From positions 1 through 64,000 of the forward strand of contig JBASOJ010000095.1 of assembly GCA_049658145.1 (NCBI GenBank): DNA of 64,000 nt, given 5' to 3'. The DNA comes from UBA6100 sp049658145. Lineage in GTDB: Bacteria; Actinomycetota; Coriobacteriia; Anaerosomatales; Anaerosomataceae. The position numbers and the translations under genes are program-made. The notes beneath the pieces are model-generated. The model was not told the DNA's origin. It ran no database searches and saw nothing but the letters and a program-made list of their open reading frames with translations. How positions within the stretch are numbered: the stretch's first letter is position 1; each line of letters starts with the position of its first letter. Positions 8,289 to 17,307 of the stretch are shown in pieces.

Positions 8289-8327
8289 GGCAGAACACCT
8301 CCTTGAGGGAAGCCGGGGCTCCGGCGA

Positions 8328-8822
8328 TCAGTCGGCCTTGACAACGAGCACAGGTATCGGTGAACCCTTCACGACCGTCTCGGCCACACTGCCGAGCGCG
8401 ATGCGCTTCAGGCCGGTGCGGCCGGTGTCGCCGATGACGATCATGTCGGCCTTCCAGTCCTCGGCTGTGGCCACGATCCGCTTCGCGACGCCACCCTCGA
8501 CGATCTCGACCTCGCACTCGACGCCGTTGCGCTCGCAGAGCGCATGCGCGAGGGCGAGTCCCTTGATCGACGGGTGTACGCCTTCGTAGACGTCCTCGGT
8601 GATGACCTCTTCCGGGTACTCGAGCGTCTCAAGCCCGGTGTCCACGTAGATGGCCTTCACCGTCGCGCCGAAGGTCTTGGCGAGCGCTACTGCGTACTCC
8701 GTAGCTGCTACTGACGGCTCGGAGCCGTCAGTCGGGAGCAAGATGCGCCCGATTTCGACACAGACCTCATCGATGTCACCGAGTTTGACGGTCTCGGCCG
8801 ATCCCTTGATGCAGACCTCCAT
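8328..8822 (-). CDS. Universal stress protein (UspA family, ATP-binding type)
   Basis: The protein has 164 residues with a single Usp domain. The ATP-binding pattern G-x2-G-x9-G-S is visible near the C-terminus (GDTGRTG then A-L-G-S-V). An I-L-L-P-T-D-G-S-E block starts the domain at about residue 25, after a short extension. I chose ATG 8822, preceded by GGGAGG, over a GTG nine bases upstream. It lies 39 bases before the symporter small subunit on the same strand, so it is probably co-transcribed with the transporter; Usp genes often accompany membrane transporters. Confidence 0.85.
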   Translation of the reverse strand: MEVCIKGSAETVKLGDIDEVCVEIGRILLPTDGSEPSVAATEYAVALAKTFGATVKAIYVDTGLETLEYPEEVITEDVYEGVHPSIKGLALAHALCERNGVECEVEIVEGGVAKRIVATAEDWKADMIVIGDTGRTGLKRIALGSVAETVVKGSPIPVLVVKAD

Positions 8823-9044
8823 GCGTCCCACCTCCCAGCGACCTTCGGGCGGCGTGCGCGCGCCCGTAGAACAAGGCTATGACCGCAGAAGGACGCGCGG
8901 AACGAAGCCGCCGCGTACGGCGGTGAACACTCGGCGGAAGGGTGGAATCGAGCGGCGAACGGCGGCGCAGTCACGTTCGGCCGTCGGGATGTCCGCTCGC
9001 CGCCCGGACGCCCCCGTTCGCCGTCGTGGCGACAGGAGCCGGGG

Positions 9045-9509
9045 CTACGCGAACTCGATGATCCAGGCCGCCGGCGGGTCGACGTCCAGATCGATGATCG
9101 CCGCGGTGGGACCGTGTCCGTCGCGGTTGTGCCCGCCGGCGCTGCCCGGATTGACGAACAGCACCTCCCCGATCCGCTCGACCGCGGGACGGTGGGTGTG
9201 GCCGCTGACGACGACTGTGACGCCCTCGGGAATGCCGGCGACGATCGCATCGCCCGCCCTGTGCGTCACGAGAATGCGCACCTCGCCCACGCGTACCGTC
9301 GCGGTGTCCAGCAGCCGCCAGCCGAGGTCCCCGGAATCCATGTTCCCGCGCACGGCGGTGACGGGAGCGACCGCCGCAAGCTCGTCGATGATGTGCTGCG
9401 GACCGATGTCACCCGCATGGATGATGCGATCGACGCCTGCGAGGGCTTCGCCGATCGACGGGTCGAGCGTGCCGTGGGTGTCCGAGACGACGCCCAGTCT
9501 CATGATCAC
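9045..9509 (-). CDS. Metallophosphoesterase, YfcE/MJ0936 family phosphodiesterase
   Basis: The protein has 154 residues. All family metal motifs are present: S-D-T-H-G near residue 9, H-A-G-D-I-G, R-G-N-M-D, T-H-R, G-H-T-H and N-P-G-S. Members are small Mn-dependent phosphodiesterases acting in vitro on bis-pNPP or short cyclic/linear phosphodiesters; the natural substrate is usually unknown. The start overlaps the end of the LytTR regulator gene. About 220 bases separate it from the universal stress gene, enough for a new promoter there. Confidence 0.88.
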   Translation of the reverse strand: MIMRLGVVSDTHGTLDPSIGEALAGVDRIIHAGDIGPQHIIDELAAVAPVTAVRGNMDSGDLGWRLLDTATVRVGEVRILVTHRAGDAIVAGIPEGVTVVVSGHTHRPAVERIGEVLFVNPGSAGGHNRDGHGPTAAIIDLDVDPPAAWIIEFA

Positions 9510-10213
9510 AACCCCAACGATCGCTTCAGTGCCGGAGCGCGGCGGCGCGAGACAGGGACGCGCGTGTGCGCATCGTCCTGGAGCGTGAGTTCCATCGTGC
9601 CGCCGTACATCGGCTCGACCTCCTTCACGCGCGCCAGATTCACCAGGAATCGGCGATGGACGCGGAAGAAGCCCTGAGGCTCCAACTTATGCTCGAGCTC
9701 CGCGAGCGACAGTGTGGAGAGGAAGCGGGCACCATCGGTGAAGATGTAGCTGTAATCGTCTTTCGCCATGATGTGGCAGATGTCAGCCACCTGGAGCAGC
9801 AGCTTGCGGCCGCCCTTCTCGACGGGGATGCGATCGATCCGGGCCGGCGCACCCACAGAGGGCGCGACACGCTCGATGGCGGTCCTCAGGCGGTGGATCT
9901 CGACCGGCTTGACCAGGTAGTCTGCAGCGGCGACCTCGAACGCCTTCACCGCGTGTTCGCTGTGGGCGGTCACGAAGATGATCGCGGGCGGATGTGAGAG
10001 CCCGCTCAGTGCCTCGGCGAGGTCCATACCCGACAGGCCGGGCATGTTGACGTCGAGGAAGACGACATCATAGGGGATCGCCTTGATCAGTTGAAGCGCC
10101 TCGGCGGCGCTTCCCGCCTCACCCACGACCTCCACGCCGCCGGCCTCCCCGAGCAGGAACCGCAGTTCGGAGCGTGCCGGCACCTCATCATCCACGAGCA
10201 GCGCTTTGAGCAT
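9506..10213 (-). CDS. LytTR-type response regulator
   Basis: The protein has 235 residues. The receiver domain has the acidic pair D8-D9, phospho-acceptor D54 in F-L-D-V-N-M-P-G and K about 102 in L-V-K-P. The C-terminal LytTR DNA-binding domain (about 130-235) shows D-D-Y-S-Y-I-F-T-D-G and F-F-R-V-H-R-R-F-L-V-N. The ATG at 10213 overlaps the stop of the sensor kinase. LytTR regulators of this arrangement often control neighbouring transporters; the nearby usp-symporter set is the obvious candidate target. Confidence 0.93.
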   Translation of the reverse strand: MLKALLVDDEVPARSELRFLLGEAGGVEVVGEAGSAAEALQLIKAIPYDVVFLDVNMPGLSGMDLAEALSGLSHPPAIIFVTAHSEHAVKAFEVAAADYLVKPVEIHRLRTAIERVAPSVGAPARIDRIPVEKGGRKLLLQVADICHIMAKDDYSYIFTDGARFLSTLSLAELEHKLEPQGFFRVHRRFLVNLARVKEVEPMYGGTMELTLQDDAHTRVPVSRRRAPALKRSLGL

Positions 10214-11520
10214 CACTGATCGCCCGCCTTCGCTGTCGCAGGAACCACGATCGTTACCGTGACCGTCGTCCCCTCCCCCGCGACGCTGTCCACCTCAAGC
10301 CCGCTGCCAAGCCCGAAGTGTCCCTTAAGCCTATCGTCCACGTTCCGGAGCGCGATGCCCAGACCCTTGCCGAATCCGGCCTCGAGCACGTGCGGCATGT
10401 CCACCTCTGATATTCCCACGCCATCGTCGACGACACGCACGTGCACCACGCGCCCGTCCTGACGACCGGCGAGGACGACGGTAAGCGGGCGGTCCGCGCG
10501 TACGCCGTGCTGGACGCAGTTCTCCACGAGCGGCTGGAGGATGAAGGCGGGCACTGGCACGTCGAGGACCTCCGGAGCGAAGTCCGATGCCACCTTGAGC
10601 CGCTCGCCGAAGCGGGCCTGTTCGAATCGCAGATAGGTGAGTGCGTACTCGAGCTCCTGCCGGAGCGGGATGAGACCCTCGTTGTCCTCCAGTGTCCGGC
10701 GGTAGAAGGACGCGAACTCCCTGAGAAGCTCGCGTGCGGTCTGAGGATCCGTCCGGATCAGCATCGCGATCGTGTTGATCGTGTTGAACAGGAAGTGCGG
10801 ATTGATCTGGGCCTGCAACGCCTTGAGCTCCATGCGGCACGCGAGCGCGGTCTGCTTCTCCAGTTCAGAGATCTCGAGCTGCGTGGACAGCAGGCGGGCG
10901 AGACCCTCCACCATCGTCACCTGCGTCTCGTTCAGCAGCCGCGGCGTGGTGTAGTAGAACTTGAGTGTGCCTACCGCCTCGCCGCGCATCTTGAGCGGGA
11001 CGACGATGGCCGCCCGCAGCATGCAGTCGCGCCTCGGACAGCCGATCTCGTCTTTCGAGCCGAGGATCCGGTGCTCGTTCATCTCGATCGCCTCGCGTGT
11101 CGCACGCGTGATGATCGGGCCGCCCGCCGCGTGGTGGTCCTCGCCGATCCCCGCGAATCCGAGCACGCGCTCGGTGTCGGTGATGGCCACGGCGGCCGCT
11201 GCGTCGGTCTCCTTGAGGGCGAGCCGGCAGACCGCCTGGGCGGTCCCGGGCTCCAGCCCCTGGCGGAAGTACGCGAGCGACCGCTCGGCGATCTCGAGGA
11301 TCTGGTGCGACTGCAGCGCGCGGAGGTGGTCGGGGCGCGTGACCACGCGCGTTGCCAGCAGCCCGACGGTCACCAACACCAGACTGCCGACCGCCAACAC
11401 ATACACCGCACGCGGGAGCGGCGCGATGAGCCCGGCCACGACCAGAACCGCGATGATCGAGGTCACGACGACCAGCATCGCATCGGTCACGCGTTGCCGG
11501 GTGATCGAGGGGATCTTCAC
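10213..11520 (-). CDS. LytS-type sensor histidine kinase (2 TM, GAF, His_kinase, HATPase)
   Basis: The protein has 435 residues. Two N-terminal membrane segments (about 13-33 and 39-57) are followed by a GAF-like domain containing a C-P-R-R-D-C pair at 161-166. The His_kinase (PF06580) block has phospho-acceptor H242 in I-N-P-H-F-L-F-N, and the ATPase shows L-V-E-N-C-V-Q-H-G and D-D-G-V-G. It lacks the multi-pass 5TM-5TMR_LYT input of LytS or BtsS. The GTG start lies one base after the GNAT stop and the gene is coupled to its regulator. The cysteine pair could bind metal or sense redox, which is inference. Confidence 0.9.
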   Translation of the reverse strand: MKIPSITRQRVTDAMLVVVTSIIAVLVVAGLIAPLPRAVYVLAVGSLVLVTVGLLATRVVTRPDHLRALQSHQILEIAERSLAYFRQGLEPGTAQAVCRLALKETDAAAAVAITDTERVLGFAGIGEDHHAAGGPIITRATREAIEMNEHRILGSKDEIGCPRRDCMLRAAIVVPLKMRGEAVGTLKFYYTTPRLLNETQVTMVEGLARLLSTQLEISELEKQTALACRMELKALQAQINPHFLFNTINTIAMLIRTDPQTARELLREFASFYRRTLEDNEGLIPLRQELEYALTYLRFEQARFGERLKVASDFAPEVLDVPVPAFILQPLVENCVQHGVRADRPLTVVLAGRQDGRVVHVRVVDDGVGISEVDMPHVLEAGFGKGLGIALRNVDDRLKGHFGLGSGLEVDSVAGEGTTVTVTIVVPATAKAGDQ

Positions 11521-11521
11521 C

Positions 11522-12349
11522 TCACGCTCCGTCTCTCCCGAAGTGCAGGAACGCGTACCGGCGTCCCGTGTCGCGGAAACCGGCCTCGCGATAGAGCCGC
11601 TGCGAGGTCGCGTTGTCGGTCTGCGTCGACAGCATCACATGTCGGCCGCCGCAGCCATCGACGTGGTGCACCGCGTCGGCCAGGAGCACCGATCCGATGC
11701 CCTCCCGACGCCGCTCAGGCACCACGCAGAGCCGGCCGAGCAATCCTTCCGAGCCGCTGACGGTGCACAGAGTATAGCCGAGGACCTCTCCATCCTGCTC
11801 GGCGACGGCCAAGCGAGACGAGACCAGGAAGCGCGCAAGATGCCGGGCGTCGTATCGCCAGAACAGGTCGAAGCATCGCGCGTCCACGTCGAGCAACACG
11901 AGCATCTCCTCCAGACCGGCAGAGCGCACGGTCAGACCCTCGGGCATCGGGCGCACCGCAGTACCGGCAAGGTCGCTCAGCTGATACGTCGCGACGGTGG
12001 TGCGGGGCCGCATCCCCTCCGCGACATACGGATGCATCTCCTCCACGGGTGTCGGCGCGCTCACGACATCGGCGAACCCCCGCTCGTCGGCGACAGCACG
12101 GATGTCGAGAAGCGCCTCCGTGATCCGGCTGGCCGGGCACCACAGCGCATCGATGGCCAGGTACGGGAGGTGGTCCCTCCACCTGCTCAGAACAACCGCG
12201 TCTCCACGGTCGCTCACACGGATGCGCCACGGCTCGGCCGCGTGGAGCGCCTCCAGCTCGGCAGGGCCGTCCACCACCCGCGCCGCCGAGAGCGTTCGCG
12301 CGAGACGGGCGATCTCGGCATGATCGGCACTGCGGAAGCCGCTCGCCAC
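11522..12349 (-). CDS. GNAT-family N-acetyltransferase
   Basis: The protein has 275 residues. The C-terminal half is a GNAT domain with the acetyl-CoA loop pattern V-V-P-E-R-R-R-E-G-I-G-S near residue 210 and a terminal Y-R-E-A-G-F block. The N-terminal half also looks acetyltransferase-like but lacks the loop, so this may be a degenerate tandem GNAT. The substrate is unknown. It starts with GTG directly after the exporter stop codon, in the same tight run. Confidence 0.8.
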   Translation of the reverse strand: MASGFRSADHAEIARLARTLSAARVVDGPAELEALHAAEPWRIRVSDRGDAVVLSRWRDHLPYLAIDALWCPASRITEALLDIRAVADERGFADVVSAPTPVEEMHPYVAEGMRPRTTVATYQLSDLAGTAVRPMPEGLTVRSAGLEEMLVLLDVDARCFDLFWRYDARHLARFLVSSRLAVAEQDGEVLGYTLCTVSGSEGLLGRLCVVPERRREGIGSVLLADAVHHVDGCGGRHVMLSTQTDNATSQRLYREAGFRDTGRRYAFLHFGRDGA

Positions 12350-13129
12350 TCAGAACACCCCCAACTCGACAGCTCCGAGCGTGAGCCCGAGCACCAGAAG
12401 CATCACCGCGAAGCCCACCTGCACCCACCGGTCGGCGACCGCGGAGGTGATCCTCGCGCCTATCAGAGCCCCGGGAACCACCCCGATCGCAAGCTGCAGG
12501 GCCAGGCCTACATCGATGTTGCCGAGGAAGTAATGCGTGACCGTGCCGGGGATCGCGAGCAAGCTGACGACCACGAGGCTGGTGCCCACCGCCCGCTTCG
12601 GCGGGAACGCGAAGTACCGGAGCAGCGCGGGAACGACGATGAACCCGCCGCCCAGCCCGAGGAAGCCCGAGTACAAACCGGCGACAGCGCCCAGCCCGGC
12701 GAGCCACAGCCACGACCCGGCGCGCTCGGCATGAGCGGCGCGCTCATCCTCGGGACGCTTGGCCCGGAACGCGAGATGGAGCGTGTCCACGGCGGTCCAG
12801 CAGATGATCGCCGCGGTGATGACCATCACGGCACTGCCGCCCACCAGCGTGGTCGCCCGCGCGCCGACAACCGCGAACAGCCCACCGGCGGCCCCCACGA
12901 CGAGTCCGGTGCGGACGTCAACCAGACCCTTGCGTGCGTAGGCTAGCGCACCCGCCACGGCGCTCGGCACGATCACGGGCAGCGGCGTTCCCACCGCGAT
13001 GAGCTCGGGCTGACCGAGCAGCAGGCGGATCGCCGGCGTGGTGATGAGCGCACCGCCGATGCCGAACATCCCCGACAGGGTTCCCGTCACGACGCCGATG
13101 GCCACCGCGAGCGGCCAGGTCACGGGCAT
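12350..13129 (-). CDS. TauE/SafE-family anion exporter
   Basis: The protein has 259 residues and about eight membrane helices in two repeats, each opened by a Gly-rich helix (G-M-F-G-I-G-G-A near residue 20 and G-F-L-G-L-G-G-G near 155). The family exports sulfite, sulfoacetate or related organic anions. The context does not reveal the substrate. It begins 4 bases after the glycosyltransferase stop and abuts the GNAT gene. Confidence 0.88.
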   Translation of the reverse strand: MPVTWPLAVAIGVVTGTLSGMFGIGGALITTPAIRLLLGQPELIAVGTPLPVIVPSAVAGALAYARKGLVDVRTGLVVGAAGGLFAVVGARATTLVGGSAVMVITAAIICWTAVDTLHLAFRAKRPEDERAAHAERAGSWLWLAGLGAVAGLYSGFLGLGGGFIVVPALLRYFAFPPKRAVGTSLVVVSLLAIPGTVTHYFLGNIDVGLALQLAIGVVPGALIGARITSAVADRWVQVGFAVMLLVLGLTLGAVELGVF

Positions 13130-13133
13130 CGCC

Positions 13134-14375
13134 TCAGTCTGTCTGGATCATCGGGAACCGTCCGGTGAGCGCTCCGCGATCGACCCGGCGTTCGCCGGTG
13201 AACAGCGACTTCAGAGCGATATCGTTCCACACGCGGTCGGTGAGCATCGGCCAGCGGCGCTGGAACGCGAAATACCGCTCACAGTTCTGCCGGGCGTAGT
13301 GCTGCGCCTCGGGTACCACCTTGGCGGCGATCGACAGGTATGCCCCCCGCTCGCTGCTCGATATCGCGCGCAGCAGCGCTGTGGCGCGCACGCGCCAGTT
13401 GACCGAGCTGTCCACCAGAGGGCCCGGATACGGCATCAGCGACTCGGCAGTCACCTGGCGCAGATCGACCTGTGACTTCGAGAACTCGAGCTTCCGGTGG
13501 GTGTAGATGAACCGGTGGACGTCATCATGGAAGCGGCCCGCCTTGCTCGGCGGCGCTGGCGGGTGGTGGAGGATCGGCCACTCCGAATCCAGGAACATGT
13601 CGCCGCCGTGCATGCGGGCGTTGATCACGTAGTCGATGTCCTCGCCGCGCACCGCCCAGGGGTCGAACGAGACATTGCAGTACATGTCCCGGTGCAGCGC
13701 CATGCACCCGCCGAACGCGAGCGAACTCGGCTTGATCCGCGGGGGCTTGAGCGCCGAGGTGAGCGCCCGGTTGTACAGCTCGCGCTGCCGCCAGAACGTG
13801 TCGGTCCATGGCTCCTTGCCGGGCAGGAGATAGCTGCCGGCATCGTCGGTGTAGTAGCCGCACTTCGCCAGGATCGGCCTGTTTTGCGCGTCAGCCTGGC
13901 CGAGACCTTCGAGCGCCCTGGCGATGAACGCCGGATCGGTGATCACCTGATCATCATCGAGGAAGATCACGGCCTCGCTTCCGAGGACCGCGCCGATCAG
14001 CAGCCCCACGTTGCGCACGCCGCCATAGCTCGAGAGGCTAACGCCGCTGATGACATCGGCGAACTCCAGTTGCTCCATCCGGCGGTGCAGCGAGCCCATC
14101 TCGGCGGAACCGCACACCACCGTGTCGAGGCCCGGGACGTCGCTGAGGATCTCCTGCACGCGGTCCTCGGCGGCATGCTCGATCGACTCATCGGTGACCG
14201 CGACGATCACGACCACCCTGCCGAGTCCGTCGACCTGCTCGAGCGATCTCAGGCAGTCGGGCAGGGTTCCCACCTCGTCCAGGGCGGTGGGGTGATCGAA
14301 ACGGACACGCGAGCGGCTCGTGCCTCGGCCGCGACGTCGCGTCCAGAATGTCGGGATGACAACGATGGGTTGCAC
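13134..14375 (-). CDS. Glycosyltransferase family 2-like protein
   Basis: The protein has 413 residues. A GT-A fold is suggested by the N-terminal V-V-I-P-T-F, the metal-binding F-L-D-D-D-Q near residue 140 and a later R-G-E-D-I-D-Y pair typical of GT2 catalytic loops. No membrane segment is seen, so it is probably cytosolic, and the acceptor is unknown. The start is GTG 14375 with GGGA upstream. It is the first gene of a tight minus-strand run that continues into the exporter, GNAT and LytS/LytTR pair. Confidence 0.75.
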   Translation of the reverse strand: MQPIVVIPTFWTRRRGRGTSRSRVRFDHPTALDEVGTLPDCLRSLEQVDGLGRVVVIVAVTDESIEHAAEDRVQEILSDVPGLDTVVCGSAEMGSLHRRMEQLEFADVISGVSLSSYGGVRNVGLLIGAVLGSEAVIFLDDDQVITDPAFIARALEGLGQADAQNRPILAKCGYYTDDAGSYLLPGKEPWTDTFWRQRELYNRALTSALKPPRIKPSSLAFGGCMALHRDMYCNVSFDPWAVRGEDIDYVINARMHGGDMFLDSEWPILHHPPAPPSKAGRFHDDVHRFIYTHRKLEFSKSQVDLRQVTAESLMPYPGPLVDSSVNWRVRATALLRAISSSERGAYLSIAAKVVPEAQHYARQNCERYFAFQRRWPMLTDRVWNDIALKSLFTGERRVDRGALTGRFPMIQTD

Positions 14376-14427
14376 GTGGGTCCCTTCGAGTGATGACTGC
14401 GCGCCAGCACACGGCGTGTGTCACATT

Positions 14428-15480
14428 CTAGCGGTTCGTGCGCTTCATCGGTTTCTCGGGACCCTGGTCCGGGTCCACGATGCCGAGCGACGTACCGCAC
14501 TCCGAGCAGACACCGCCGCGCGACCGCCGCCGGGTGATGGTGTACCCTTCCCTGGCGATCGCCACCTCCCCGCACCCGGGACAGATGGTGTCCTCCCCTC
14601 CCGGCGTCGCCACGTTGCCGAGATACACGAAGTGCAGACCCTCCTCGATGCCGATACGACGCGCGCGCTCCAGAATCGCGATCGGCGTAGGTTCGAGATG
14701 CCCGAGATCGAGGTACGGGAAGAACCGCGTGATGTGCCACGGCGTGTCCGGGCCGAGCGCCGTGCATATCCAGTGCGCGATTCCGTGAAGCGTCTCATCG
14801 TCGTCGTTCACCGTGGGGATGACGTTCGTCACCACCTCGACATGCATCGACCAGCGCGACTTGGCGCGCTCGGCGGCATCAAGGATGGACCGGAACGAGC
14901 CCACCTTGCATAGGTCGCGGTAGACGCGATCGCTGAAGCCCTTGATGTCGACCCGCCAGACGTCGATCACATCCCCCAGCAGATCGAGACCCGCCTGCGT
15001 CACATAGCCGTTCGTGACCATGACGGTGTAGAGCCCCGCATCCTTGCAGGCGCGTGCCACATCGTGCACGTACTCGACCCAGATCACCGGCTCGTTATAC
15101 GTGAAGGCGACACCCGGGCAACCGTGTTCATCGGCGAGGGAAACGACCTCCCCCGGAGGCAGATGGTCGAGCAGCGCCTTCTCACCCGGGCTCGACCGGC
15201 TGATCTGCCAGTTCTGGCAATGCCCGCAGCGCATGGAGCATCCCACGCTGCCGAGGGACAGGACGCTGCTGCCGGGATGGAAGTGAAAGACGGGCTTCTT
15301 CTCGATGGGATCGACCGCGACCGAGGACACGAGCCCGTAGGTGAGGGCGACGAGCGCTCCCTTGCGATTCTCACGCACGCCACAGATGCCGCGACGGCCC
15401 TCGGCGATCATGCAGTCGTTCGGGCACAGCAGGCAGTGGATACGATCGCCGTGCCGCTCCCAGAGCAGCGCCTCGTGCAT
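14428..15480 (-). CDS. amrS: AmmeMemoRadiSam system radical SAM enzyme AmrS
   Basis: The protein has 350 residues. The radical SAM cluster motif is C-S-M-R-C-G-H-C near residue 84, preceded by an N-terminal C-x2-C-D/N-x-C region (C-L-L-C-P-N-D-C) and followed by C-terminal cysteines (C-P-G-C, C-S-E-C) that suggest an extra zinc ribbon. AmrS belongs to the Memo/AMMECR1/radical-SAM trio of unknown chemistry. Neither partner is present here. An AGGAGG overlaps the stop of the hydrogenase-like gene 9 bases upstream, so it is coupled to that gene. Confidence 0.88.
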   Translation of the reverse strand: MHEALLWERHGDRIHCLLCPNDCMIAEGRRGICGVRENRKGALVALTYGLVSSVAVDPIEKKPVFHFHPGSSVLSLGSVGCSMRCGHCQNWQISRSSPGEKALLDHLPPGEVVSLADEHGCPGVAFTYNEPVIWVEYVHDVARACKDAGLYTVMVTNGYVTQAGLDLLGDVIDVWRVDIKGFSDRVYRDLCKVGSFRSILDAAERAKSRWSMHVEVVTNVIPTVNDDDETLHGIAHWICTALGPDTPWHITRFFPYLDLGHLEPTPIAILERARRIGIEEGLHFVYLGNVATPGGEDTICPGCGEVAIAREGYTITRRRSRGGVCSECGTSLGIVDPDQGPEKPMKRTNR

Positions 15481-15489
15481 GCGGGCCTC

Positions 15490-17295
15490 CTAGCCGGGAG
15501 CCAGGTGCACCCTGTCCCCTCCGGCGCCCATCGCCTCGTGCAGAACCGCGTCGGCTGCCTCCAGCAGCGCACTCATGTCGTTCACGGCCGGCGATGCGGC
15601 GGCGACGCCGAGCGACGCGGTCACGCTCACATCCCCTGTATACCCGCCTGACTGAATCGTGTAGGACTCGCCTGCGATGACGCCGCGGAGCTTCTCGGCT
15701 ACCGCGAATGCCGCGGTCTTGCCGATACCGGGCAGGATGACCGCGAACTGGTCGCCCACCCAGCGGGCGGGGAAGTCCGTGGTTCGCAGCGACCCGGTCA
15801 GGCGCTGCGCGACAGCTGACAGGACCACGTCACCACCCTCACGTCCGAGCAGGTCGTTCACCGCACCGAAGGTATCGAGATCGATCAGCACGACGGCAAG
15901 CGGCGAGCCGTAGCGGACGTGCCGGGCAAGCTCGATATCCAGTCGGTCCGAGAACGCCCGGCGGTTCCACAGACCCGTGCCCGGATCGAGCGTCTGCACT
16001 TCGGCAAGCGCCTCGCGATGTTCGTCGAGTGCTTCGCGTTGCTCCTCGTAGAGCTGCCGTTGCAGCGGCAGGCACAGGTCCCAGGAAGACTCCGCGTTGA
16101 GTATCGCCGTGGCGTGCTCGACGCACGTGCTCCAACCGCATGCGCCGCAGTCGAGCGCTGTCTCCCGGGTGAACCGACCGGCGGCAAGGACGCTGTCGAC
16201 CTCCGCGACCGTGGGGCGCCTCGCCACCACAGGGTCGGGAGCGAAGGAGCGCACCGTCTCCACCGAGGGCAGGACACCGAGCATGGCGCGTGTGCTCACG
16301 TGGGTGACGCCGGGACGCTGCCTCGCGGTGGACTCGATGGTCCGCTTCGCGAAGACGCTCACGCCCGGACTCACTGCCGGACCGTCGATGCAGCCCTCAC
16401 AGTTGAGCACGTCGATGATCGTCGGTCCGACCTCTCCGGCCACGAGCGCTTTCAGCAGCCGGTCGAACTCCTCGAGGCCGCGGATGACATGCATGTCGGC
16501 GTCGGTGAGATCGCGGGAGACGAGCGTGTGCCGCGGGAAGCCGTCTGTGAGTGATATCTCCTTGAGGACGCCGGGGCGGACCGCCGCGGGGCCGGGAATA
16601 TGCGGCGCAGTGTCCTCATGAGCCGACTCCATGAGCCGTTTGAGTTCGAGGAAGTCGATCGCTGCGTCAACCACGCCCTCGAACTGGGGGTCACGATACT
16701 CGTCCTTGCGCGCGTAGCAGGGGCTCACGTACACGATGGCCGCATCCCCGCCGTACACCTCGTGGATGAGCCGCGCCTGCGCGATGTAGGGTGGCACGAT
16801 CGGCGCCAGTGCGGGCACGAGGGCGGGATAGTACTTGCGCACGAAGTCCACGGCGACGGGACAGGTGGAGCGGACGCTCAGGAGCACGTCCTCGCGCGTA
16901 TGCAGCTGCTCGTAGGCTTCGGCGACGATCTCCTCGCCCAGCAACGTCGTCTCGATGGCCCAGAATCCGAGCATCTCCAGCGCTCGTTCGACCTGACCGA
17001 CCGTCATAGGGTGAAGTGCCGCGATGAACTCACTCGCAAGCAGCGCGATGACCGGGACTCGCGAACGTAGGAGCTGCCGCACTCTCGCCGTGTCGTCGCG
17101 AACGACATGACCCCCGCGAGAGCACTCCGTTACGCATAGGCCGCACGCGACGCACTTCTCTTGAACGACCTCGGAGCGCCCGTCAATGACTCGGATCGCC
17201 TTGACCGGACACACGCGCACGCAACTCCAGCACTCGGTGCACCCGTTCCTCGGATGCGCGATCAGCGGCGCGATATCGAGTGCCGTTTGCTCCAC
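15490..17295 (-). CDS. [FeFe]-hydrogenase-like sensor fused to degenerate GGDEF domain
   Basis: The protein has 601 residues. Domains in order are: two CX2CX2CX3C ferredoxin clusters (C19-C29, C48-C58); an [FeFe]-hydrogenase large-subunit-like domain with S-T-C-P (C145), P-C-Y-A-R-K (C193) and C-E-G-C (C299, C302); a four-cysteine FeS module (C383, C386, C391, C408); a linker helix; and a GGDEF domain from about 435. These H-cluster motifs resemble sensory (HydS, group C/D) hydrogenases. The proton-shuttle Cys that precedes C145 in catalytic enzymes is Thr144. The GGDEF signature reads V-G-D-Q-F (513-517), but an RxxD motif (504-507) stands at I-site spacing. The start is GTG with GGGGGA. It probably senses H2, CO or redox and binds rather than makes c-di-GMP (inference). 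Confidence 0.87.
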   Translation of the reverse strand: MEQTALDIAPLIAHPRNGCTECWSCVRVCPVKAIRVIDGRSEVVQEKCVACGLCVTECSRGGHVVRDDTARVRQLLRSRVPVIALLASEFIAALHPMTVGQVERALEMLGFWAIETTLLGEEIVAEAYEQLHTREDVLLSVRSTCPVAVDFVRKYYPALVPALAPIVPPYIAQARLIHEVYGGDAAIVYVSPCYARKDEYRDPQFEGVVDAAIDFLELKRLMESAHEDTAPHIPGPAAVRPGVLKEISLTDGFPRHTLVSRDLTDADMHVIRGLEEFDRLLKALVAGEVGPTIIDVLNCEGCIDGPAVSPGVSVFAKRTIESTARQRPGVTHVSTRAMLGVLPSVETVRSFAPDPVVARRPTVAEVDSVLAAGRFTRETALDCGACGWSTCVEHATAILNAESSWDLCLPLQRQLYEEQREALDEHREALAEVQTLDPGTGLWNRRAFSDRLDIELARHVRYGSPLAVVLIDLDTFGAVNDLLGREGGDVVLSAVAQRLTGSLRTTDFPARWVGDQFAVILPGIGKTAAFAVAEKLRGVIAGESYTIQSGGYTGDVSVTASLGVAAASPAVNDMSALLEAADAVLHEAMGAGGDRVHLAPG

Positions 17296-17307
17296 GATTC
17301 CCCCATC

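Noticed and set aside
15490..17295. Calling this a catalytic [FeFe] hydrogenase
   Set aside because: The proton-shuttle Cys is Thr and the L3 motif is C-E-G-C rather than the catalytic C-x-G-G-C-x-x-G form, so sensory function is more likely.
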